From Myripristis murdjan (lineage: Eukaryota; Chordata; Actinopteri; Holocentriformes; Holocentridae): a stretch of DNA of 64,000 nucleotides. The translations under genes and the position numbers were made by a program. Of the stretch, positions 56,345-64,000 are shown piece after piece; position 1 is the stretch's first letter, and each line of letters begins with the position of its first letter. The notes beneath the pieces are model-generated. The model had not been told where the DNA came from. It was given only the letters and a program-made list of their open reading frames with translations, and ran no database searches. The stretch spans positions 1,453,759 through 1,517,758 of the forward strand of contig NC_043990.1 in the NCBI RefSeq assembly GCF_902150065.1, given 5' to 3'.

Positions 56345-57530
56345 TGCTTCCACCTGGACCGGCTGAAGGTCAGAGCTGCTTCCCTACACAAAGTAAAAAA
56401 AAACTATTGTGGTGTCACCGTCAGAAAGGCCGGGCTGCTGCAGCACGGCGTGATTTTTGTGATTTTGTGGTTTTGTGGTTTTGTGGTTTTGTCTCAGGAG
56501 CGTGGAAACACTCGCTCGGCCTCCTGCACTCGTCTGACAAAAAATGAAAAATGGAACGGAAAGATAAGTTCCCTCGTGGCTTCTGTCGGTGGCAGCAGGA
56601 CATGAACGCTGCAGCAAGACGACCGGAGCAGCTCCTGGACGTTTCCTGAGCCACGCCGGGAACACGGGTTACACATTCTCATAAATCAGAATCATAAAGT
56701 GCATGTACATACAACACATACACTCCATTTCTTATTTCTCTCTTCATTAGTGTGATATTTTGCAGGACTAATGCAGATACTTACACATTTTTTTTTATTT
56801 ACAAATTTCTAAAGGCACATATTTTTATATTTCGTGTTTCTTTTTCTGTTTGTTGTAATTCAATTCTCTCTGATTCTGAATATGAATCATGAAAAGAAAC
56901 ACAGGTGACAGGAGGAAGTGGTTATGTGGCATTTTGGACACAAAAAAAAAAATCACATCAACACATCTTGTTTTTTTTTTGTTTTTTTTTCTTCAAATGA
57001 GGTCAAAAGAAAATAATCTGCCAGTGGTGATGAGATAATCCCACCTGTTTCCAGACTTTTCTAGACTCCAGAGGCTGATCTGCCTCGTTTCAACACATTG
57101 ATTCTTGTTCAAGTAAAATAAAATAAAATGAAAAAAAAAAAATAATCCTGAAGCAGGTGAAACTGACCAGTGGGATTATCTCATCCCACTGCTGACAGCT
57201 GTGTGTGTGTGTATGTATGTACATGTATATATGTGTGTATGTGTGTATTTCTATATCTATCTCAATCTATCATTCTATCTGTCTATCTATATATATCTAT
57301 ATCTATATATAGGTATGAATATGCCCCTTTTCCTTTTTTAAATTAATTATGTTTTTTTTTTTTTTGTTTATTTCTTTTGTTCTTGTTGGTGTGTGTGTTT
57401 TCTCAGCTGATTCTGTGGTTTGTGTGTTTGTGTGTGAAAAAAACCCAACAGCAGCAGAGCTCGTGGTGCGTTCAGGTGTCAGCGGCACACAGAGGCAGCG
57501 GAGGCGTTTGCTGAGTCATGTTCCACAGTA
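53500..57530. other. Intergenic, no gene recognised
   Basis: Microsatellites ((TG)n at 53811-53831 and 56313-56342, (CCT)n near 56066-56099), a LINE tail near 55245-55325 (GGGATGAATAAAGTATCTAC) and the inverted-repeat element at 57016-57190. Open frames are short and show no family signature. Confidence 0.5.
57016..57190. repeat. Small element with inverted ends
   Basis: CAGTGGTGATGAGATAATCC at the left and its near inverse GGATTATCTCATCCCACTG at the right, about 175 bp apart in all. The middle resembles a common fish repeat. Likely a miniature DNA transposon; no clear target duplication. Confidence 0.65.
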
Positions 57531-57865
57531 GCCTTTATTTACACCGTCATCCACATCGTTAATGAGTAGCAGTAAAGGTAAACATAGTAGCGTTGACATT
57601 GTTACATGTGTGTTCCGGCCCCGCCCACACGGTGGCGCTGTGAGTCCACCGCCCGGCAGCCCGTGTGCTCGGGAGGCCCGGGACCCGCTGGAGGAATAAA
57701 CAAATTCATGTTCAAGGTTACGAGCGCATCCTCGTACAAAAGCCTTAGAAAAGGAGCTCCGGGCGCCACGGCGACGCGGCGCCACCCTCCGAAAACGAAA
57801 CGTCAGCTCCTCCTCCTGCCGCCTGTCCGTCTGCACGTCCTCGTCCGTGTCAGGCAGACTCCCTC

Positions 57866-57878
<13 letters not shown>

Positions 57879-57921
<43 letters not shown>
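57879..57921 (+). repeat. (TG)n microsatellite
   Basis: About 21 units. Similar arrays: CA at 58265-58290; TG at 59813-59852, 61739-61769, 62410-62437 and 62590-62646; CA at 62945-62998. Confidence 0.95.
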
Positions 57922-57923
<2 letters not shown>

Positions 57924-58932
57924 ACGCCGCCTCTCCCACATGGCTCACGCTGGAAAACACACGCCTGATATTTCCTCTTTAACCCGCCCGCCCCGCCCCC
58001 TCGCCTCGCAGGTCGACGGACACGTTAACACCAGAGGACGTGGCAGGTGAAGCTCACACACCTGAGCACCTGCAGCACCTGGGGCTCCTTTTTCAGGAGG
58101 ATCTTCCCCCTGCAGAGCCGCAGAGACGACTTCAGGGTCAGATCAGCGAACGAGAGCCGTGAAATCAAAAACGCTGTGATGACGACCAGCTCACAGCCCG
58201 TTAGAGGGCAGATCTGGTTTGCAGATGAAAGAGGCTGATGTAAGTCCTGCTGACATGAATGATGACACACACACACACACACACACACACGCAGCAGAAA
58301 TGGAGAGGAAAGCGTCGCTGTGGTTAAATGTGAACACGGGCAGTGACTCTGGTTAAATAACAGCTGATGTGCTGCGAGCTCTCAGCACGCCCCCCCCCCC
58401 CCCCGCCCCCCCCTCGCCCCCCCGGCTGATGCCATCACACTCTCAGTTGCATCATTTGGTGCAGAGCCGCTCGGCCCTCGGCTCCAGCGGGCGGCGGAGC
58501 CTCTCTGACTCTGCAGCTCCTCGTCCTGCTGGCTCTCTGGCAGGAGCGGTGGCGGTCGGTCGGCCCGCTGAGCGCCGCCGCCGCTTGCACGGCGGGACGA
58601 CCTGGAGACAGCCTGGAGGCTCCGGGCTCCTCCACATCGACTTTGTTTTTTGTTTTTTTTTGGCTGCGTTCACGCCGCGGCTCCAAGCGTCTCGGCGGCT
58701 CGTCTGACACCAAACGCCGCGACGCCGCTTTGTTCTTTGATTCATCTGCACGACAGAGTCTGTTTGTTTTTCGTCTGAAATCGTCGCACGTTTAAAAATA
58801 AATGCGACCCCGCGTCGTGTCGATCGCATTCATGCACCGTCACGTTTCCCGGAGCCGTTTGATTTTCTGTGTTTTTTCACAGCAAACTCAATAAACGGAT
58901 GGAAGAACTGAACAGACAGTCAGCAGGCGCCT

Positions 58933-59000
58933 CCATGCCCTCCACGCCCTCCTCGCCCTCCACGCCCTCCTCGCCCTCCACGCCCTCCTCGCCCTCCTCG
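58933..59000 (+). repeat. Minisatellite, unit 18 bp
   Basis: CCTCCACGCCCTCCTCGC repeated about 3.5 times with small changes. No reading frame of interest. Confidence 0.85.
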
Positions 59001-59809
59001 GATCTCACGGGACGGATGTTTTCTCGTCTCGTGTTGTGAATTTCACAGCGAACAGAACAATAAAGCTGGAGTTTGGGACTCAGCGTGCAGACTTGCTGTG
59101 TGAAGGCCTCGACTCGAGCGGCGCCGCCGTTTCCATGACAACAAGACTGTTTGGTGTCGGCCTCTGCCTCCCGTCTGTTGGCGTGTCTGAGTCTGAGTCA
59201 TGACAGCGAGGGAAGTGAAGCGCCTTCAAAATAATTTGGGCCGTTCAGTTTGTCTGATTCTGGAGCGCTGATGGATCCGGCTGGTCATGTGATCGGATGT
59301 TGCTTCATACTTTGATCTCTTTGTGTTTTCAATGTTAATAAAAAGTTATGAGGCAAAGCAGCGACTTGACTGAACTTTGACCTCACTTCTTCTTCTTCTT
59401 ACGGTTTAGAAATGCAGCGTCTCGTTTTGTTTCTGTGGTTTTCTGAGCTAAAAGAGTTTTTCACGCTCACATACAGCGTCAACGCGAAAGCCAGAACAGA
59501 CGTGGATTTCCATGTTGGGAACGACGCGGAAAACGCAACATTCGCGTCGTTTGCGTGAGTTGAAATCTGTCAACTCGAGCAAAGAAACTGCACAAGTCCT
59601 CAAATCAGAAACCGACTCGCTGTCACGGTGGATTATTTTGTCCCGAGCAAACCTCTGAAGCTGCTTTTTGCTTTTCGTGTTTCTGCTGAGGACGTTTTGA
59701 CGGCGCCAGGCTGAGTCGAACGTCCCGGGACGGCGAGGCGTTCAGGTTCCTGCACACCTTAACAACAAGAAATGGCTTTTTCCATCACCGCCTCCTCCAC
59801 CTTTAGTGT

Positions 59810-59855
<46 letters not shown>

Positions 59856-60208
59856 ATTTACAGTGCATGTGGAGTTCCTACATTCATTCGGTTGGCTGGC
59901 TTCGTTTTGGATCAGCTGATCGTGCGTTCGCCAGCCCATCGGGTCGTCCCGTGTGAAGCGGGGCGTCCCGTGTCGTGGGTTCTCTTTAGCGCCACCTGTC
60001 GTCTCCTTGCTTTTACAGTCATGCTTTTTTTTTGTTTGTTTGTTTTTTTCATTTGGGCTTTTCCTTTTCCCGTCTTGGCCCATCGGCTTTTTGGAAACCA
60101 TCATGTCTCGACTGGATTTGGAGATTTTGGCCCCGTTCAGACTCATCGCTCCCTCGCTGGAAGATTACTTTGGACTAACAATTATTAAGTGTTTACATGA
60201 CCGTCTGT

Positions 60209-61202
60209 TAGTGTTGCAAAATTCCCGGAATTTTCAAAGTTGGAAAATTTCCATGGGAATTTTTGGAAATTAACGGGAATAAACGGGAATTTGGGGGAAT
60301 TTATATTCACTGCATTCACCCGGTCATATACATGTATACGTAATAAACATTTTGGTTTGTTATAAGCAGATATGCATGCAAACATGTTACATTATCATGA
60401 ATTTCCAGGGAATTTTCGGGAATTTTCCCTAGCTGAGTCAAACTGTGTTAATTCAGGCATAGGACTGTGTGCAGTACTATTGTTAAGGTGTGTGTATGAA
60501 GTGGTTCAAACTACCCATTAAAATGCATAGAAATGCAGGAAATTGAATGGTGATGCTGATGTGATGATCGTCTGTCTCAGTGGAAGAGCTGTAGCCTGGT
60601 GGAGTATAGGCTACTGACTGATGATGATCAAATGTGCTCGAATTATTTGCATATGTGAATCATGGTGGACAGGTGAATTTGCATTGAATCATGCAACATA
60701 TTTGTTTCCACCAAAATGCAAAGTTGACTGTTTATATTTAAGTTTTATATTTAAGTTTTATTTCACACACTTGGGTATGGGGATGATGATTTTACCGTTT
60801 GCTGGCATTGTGGCCTTTAGAGGTGAGTCCTGAGTTCAGGACATTAGGGTTTCCATTTCCAAAATGGTGATACTGATGTTGACATTCATTTTATTGATTT
60901 TTGTTTATTTTTGCCCCATTCACCTTAAGTTAACAACAACAAAAACTAAAATTTCCAAAATTCCCAAGCTTAAATTTCCATGGAAACTTTTTAAAAACCT
61001 CATTCAAATTGATGACAAGAAAAAAGAAAATTCCCCAAATTCCCGAGCCGAATTTTCCTGGGAATTTTCGGAAAAATTGAAAAAAAAGTGACAGCAAAAA
61101 TCTTCTGAAAATTTCCAATATTCCAGAGCGAAAATTCCCATGGGAATCTTCGGAAACTTTCCAGGAAATTTACCGGAAACTTTCCACCCCTTTGCAACAC
61201 TA
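60209..61202. mobile_element. Non-autonomous hAT-like element with perfect 8-bp target duplication
   Basis: The ends TAGTGTTGCAAA are inverted at both sides, continuing into GGAAATTTCC-like phrases. CCGTCTGT flanks both sides (60201-60208 and 61203-61210). Inside, GGGAATTTT motifs and their inverses abound near both ends. No transposase. Confidence 0.88.
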
Positions 61203-61736
61203 CCGTCTGTATAAAAGGTGGAGCTGGGACATATCAGGATATAACAGCTCATTTTCTATATGTGTATTTTTTTTTCCCAGACTTTTTTTTTTTTTTTTTT
61301 TTGCAGTCCAAACTTTGTCAGATTTGGAAATGACCAGATCGGTTTTCCAGACAGAGCGAGCCAAAGCGTGACCCGGCGCCTCACTGAGGCAACACGCCGC
61401 CAACGCTGCCAGCCAGCTGGACTGGAGACACACTTTTTTTTTTTTTTTTTTTTTTTTTTTTCCCATCAGTCTCTCTGATCCGTGCAGCTCGCTCTGCTGT
61501 TTACACAGATCTCCTCCCAGTTGCCAGCTTTTACTGCCGTCGCTCGAGTCTCACGGCCCAGAGTCAGAGCCGAGGAAACAGGAACGCTCGCTGGACGTGG
61601 AAACGTGGCCCGCCAAAATAAAAGACCTGTCAGAAGCAGGTGTTTCACCATCGATCCACCGGGGGAAACAGCAGACTGTCAAAACTTCAGATTTTTACAA
61701 CGTCTGCAAACACACACTCACACCGGCCAACAGGAG

Positions 61737-61772
<36 letters not shown>

Positions 61773-62586
61773 TAAAGTGCCCAAAGAGTGAATGAGTGTG
61801 CAGCAGAGAGGAGGAGAAAACAGCTGAAGCTTCATCCAGTCATGGATTAAAGTTTAACCCTTTGAAACTCAGGGATTAGAAAACCTATTTTTTCATCCTC
61901 TTCATTTTTCTTTTTTTTTATTATTTAAATATTGTTTTATTTGATTTCATTTTTTCAATTTTTGGGGGTAATTATTCTGGTAATTTTTCTTGGAATTATT
62001 TTATTTTCATTTATTTATTGCTACAAATTTTAGGGGTAATTTTTTTTACTGATTGTTTTGATCATTTCAGGCTAATTTGCTCATCACATTCTTTCATTAA
62101 CATGTTTTTGAAAGGCAATATAATCTGTAAAGGTAATAATAACTGGCTCAGGTTTCAAAGGATTAAAGACTTTCCATCTATTCTTTACACATTTGCGGTT
62201 CCTTTTATTTTGGCAGTTTCCTGTACGGCCAGCTGCTTCCTGTCGGCGCTCGGCTGCTCGGACACCGACGCGGTGTCAGACGGCGGCGGCGGCGGATCGA
62301 AGCAAAGCGAACGCTGCGAGGCTGTCAAATCAGAGCCAATCAGCACGAAGACGAGCCGCCACTCACAAGTTATTTTCTGATAATTGTCGCATTACCACAG
62401 AGAGACAGGATGTGTGTGTGTGTGTGTGTGTGTGTGTCTGTCCTATCTTGTCTGGCTTCCGTCACGAAGAGGCGGCGCCCACCCCCCCCCCGGCTGTCGT
62501 TTCAGATTTCCACCTCGCCGCCCGGAGCGGATTCAGAGCGACGGGCGGCCACAACTCTAAGAGCAAGGAGAGGAACTGTCCATCCA

Positions 62587-62624
<38 letters not shown>

Positions 62625-62726
62625 TGTGTGTGTGTGTGTGTGTGTGTTCTCCTTTGGAAAGGGATGCGATCATCCAGGTGCTTCGACTCAGTATCAAAGG
62701 AGCCCGTCAGTCTCTGAGCTCAGTTC

Positions 62727-62768
62727 ATGGCGGCCCCGGTCCCGGTCCCGGTCCCGGTCCCGGTCCGT
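62727..62768 (+). repeat. (CCCGGT)n minisatellite
   Basis: About six units of CCCGGT. GC-rich; may form unusual structures. Confidence 0.85.
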
Positions 62769-62934
62769 CCCGGCCTCTGACTGCGAGCCGGGGCTTTGCA
62801 ACACGTTTTTGGGCAAAAGGCCGAGGAGCATCCAGCAGAGACACAGAGCGAGATCAGAGGAGCTGCATTAATCAGGACAGTCTGCAGGGGGACGCCTCGA
62901 ATCATTAACATCCTTTGCCCTGCTTTTGGAAAGA

Positions 62935-62985
<51 letters not shown>

Positions 62986-63415
62986 ACACACACACACGAT
63001 CTGACTGAATCCCCAGTGTGAGGACAAAGCGCGGCACCAGCTCCCAAACCGCCCCGACAGATGAGTCAGAGGTCCGTTTATTTGGCGGGTCGGTCCCCCG
63101 TCCCGTCTCAATGCTGTCCTTTGTGAGCGCGGCGGCGGCGGCGGCGGCGGCGGCCGTGACTCAGAGAGGAGACGGCGTGCGCCCCCGGCCCGTGTGTGTG
63201 TCCCGCCCCGTCTCGCTCTCTGCAGCAGGAAGTGACCGCGACCGAAGGCTCGTGATGCAGAGCGACGGCCGCGGCTCCAGTCTCTTGGTGTGCGTCCCGC
63301 CGGCGCCTCTCTCTCGTCGTTTCTCACGAGCGCCGCCGGCGTGTTCGAGTGGTCCCAGATCACCAGCGCCCCCCCCCCCCCCCCCACCCCCACCCCCTCA
63401 CCGCCCCTCACAGTC

Positions 63416-64000
63416 TCAGTAGTCGTATTTCCCCGCCTGCGATACCGGCGACGTCGCTGTGTTGGGGAGGAACAGCGGTTTGGGCGGGAGCTGCGGCTTC
63501 AGCGAGGCCGTCCGCCGCACGATGGCCGACCGCTGGACGTGCGGCGGCTCGCTGTAGCTGTGCTGCCGCGTCAGGCAGGCGCTGCCGATCAGCGGCCGCT
63601 CCGCCTCGCCGCCGCCGTCGCCGCCGCCGCCGCCGTTCCCGTCATGCGCCCCGCCCGCCCCCGGGGGGCCGTTGCTGCTGCTGTTGGTGTTCATCCTGGC
63701 CAGGAAGTGAGTGGGTGGCGCCCCCCTGTGGTTGAAGCTGTGGTGACGCGGCACGGCGCCCCCGCTGCCCATCTTGATGAGGGAGTGTCGCTGGGAGTGG
63801 TGGCGCGTCACGGTGATGCCGCCGCCGCCGCCCCCGCCGCCGGGCCGCTCCGGGATGACCTGCTGCTGCAGCGGCGTGGAGGAGGAGGAAGAGGAGGAGG
63901 CGATGGAGGTGGAGGAGGTGGGGTTGTGGGAGGAGGACGAGGACGAGGAGGAGGAGGAGGTGGAGTTTTGAGTCGGGACGTCGAGGCGTTTGGGCAGGCC
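63416..64000 (-). CDS. sema6a: C-terminal exon of a semaphorin-6A-like protein (partial)
   Basis: Open from the window edge to TGA at 63416-63418: 194 codons, 5' part outside. It begins GLPKRLDVPTQNST, then a poly-Ser tract, LQQQVIPERP, a poly-Gly tract, RHHSQRHSLIKMGSG, another Gly-rich tract, then LTRQHSYSEPP and RRTASLKPQLPPKPLF, ending GKYDY. The end pattern RRTxSLKPxxPPKPxF ... KYxY recalls the end of the class 6A semaphorin cytoplasmic tail as I remember it. Class 6 semaphorins are single-pass membrane guidance cues for plexin-A receptors, and their proline-rich tails bind Ena/VASP-type partners. No extracellular or membrane part lies in the window to confirm this. The coding sequence is extremely GC-rich with homopeptide expansions. 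The gene name is from memory of the tail only. Confidence 0.6.
   Translation of the reverse strand, partial: GLPKRLDVPTQNSTSSSSSSSSSSHNPTSSTSIASSSSSSSTPLQQQVIPERPGGGGGGGGITVTRHHSQRHSLIKMGSGGAVPRHHSFNHRGAPPTHFLARMNTNSSSNGPPGAGGAHDGNGGGGGDGGGEAERPLIGSACLTRQHSYSEPPHVQRSAIVRRTASLKPQLPPKPLFLPNTATSPVSQAGKYDY

Larger units (their letters stand above)
57534..63415 (-). other. Candidate 3' UTR region of the semaphorin-6A-like gene
   Basis: The minus-strand stop at 63416 is followed by no other coding sequence I can support down to 57530, where AATAAAGGCTACTG gives a poly(A) signal (57534-57539). The stretch 57690-57760 is free of repeats and unusually balanced in base use, as conserved UTR sequence often is. 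The interval includes at least six TG or CA arrays and a hAT-like insertion. A 5.9-kb 3' UTR would be long, and nearer signals may be used, so this is inference. Confidence 0.3.

Noticed and set aside
57516-57968. Frames on both strands across a (TG)n array
   Set aside because: Microsatellite-driven; more likely UTR or intergenic sequence.
62193-62871. Long plus frames in the 62.2-62.9 kb region
   Set aside because: They run through TG arrays read as Cys-Val repeats and have no domains.

Overview
The window looks like teleost fish genomic DNA. It holds vertebrate intron-exon genes, very dense CA/TG and tetranucleotide microsatellites, and many fish-type repeats: Tc1-like and hAT-like DNA transposons, LINE 3' tails ending in short tandem repeats, a Penelope-like end with hammerhead motifs, and one solo LTR. 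This assignment rests on family recognition from the sequence alone.

Layout. 1-4.3 kb: no gene seen, one decayed Tc1-like element. 4.5-5.9 kb: a four-exon beta-defensin-like gene on + (defensin A). 6-12.4 kb: nested repeats (two hAT-like elements, L2-like LINE remnant, LINE tails). 12.5-26.4 kb: two copies of a block carrying an intronless TRIM gene (RING, B-box, coiled coil, PRY-SPRY; both on -). The second copy is followed by defensin gene B (-); the first keeps only a short scrap matching a defensin 3' end. 26.9-28.7 kb: Tc1-like element split by a LINE. 28.9-45.5 kb: three tandem copies of a unit of about 6 kb, each built around one defensin gene on -: D (exon 1 missing), C (complete) and E (exons 3 and 4 missing). 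46.4-49 kb: a Tc1-like copy carrying three further insertions. 51.0-53.5 kb: a two-exon C2H2 zinc-finger gene on +. 53.5-63.4 kb: no coding gene seen; microsatellites, a hAT-like element with intact target duplication, and a candidate long 3' UTR. 63.4-64.0 kb: the last 194 codons of a gene on - whose end resembles the semaphorin-6A cytoplasmic tail.

The central result is the defensin family. Its exons are mostly 19-118 bases, too short to stand out as open reading frames. Five loci share a TATA box, a leader peptide, exon phases (1, 2, 2) and a Cys pattern C-x(5-6)-C-x5-C-...-C-x5-CC, with the six core cysteines spread over three exons. Three loci are complete, and one of these (A) carries two extra cysteines. 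The two broken loci each lack a different part of the gene. Tandem units, shared and private insertions, and matching microsatellites at break points let the cluster's history be read. TRIM ligases and defensins are both innate immunity families, and they seem to have been copied together here; a functional link is only inference.
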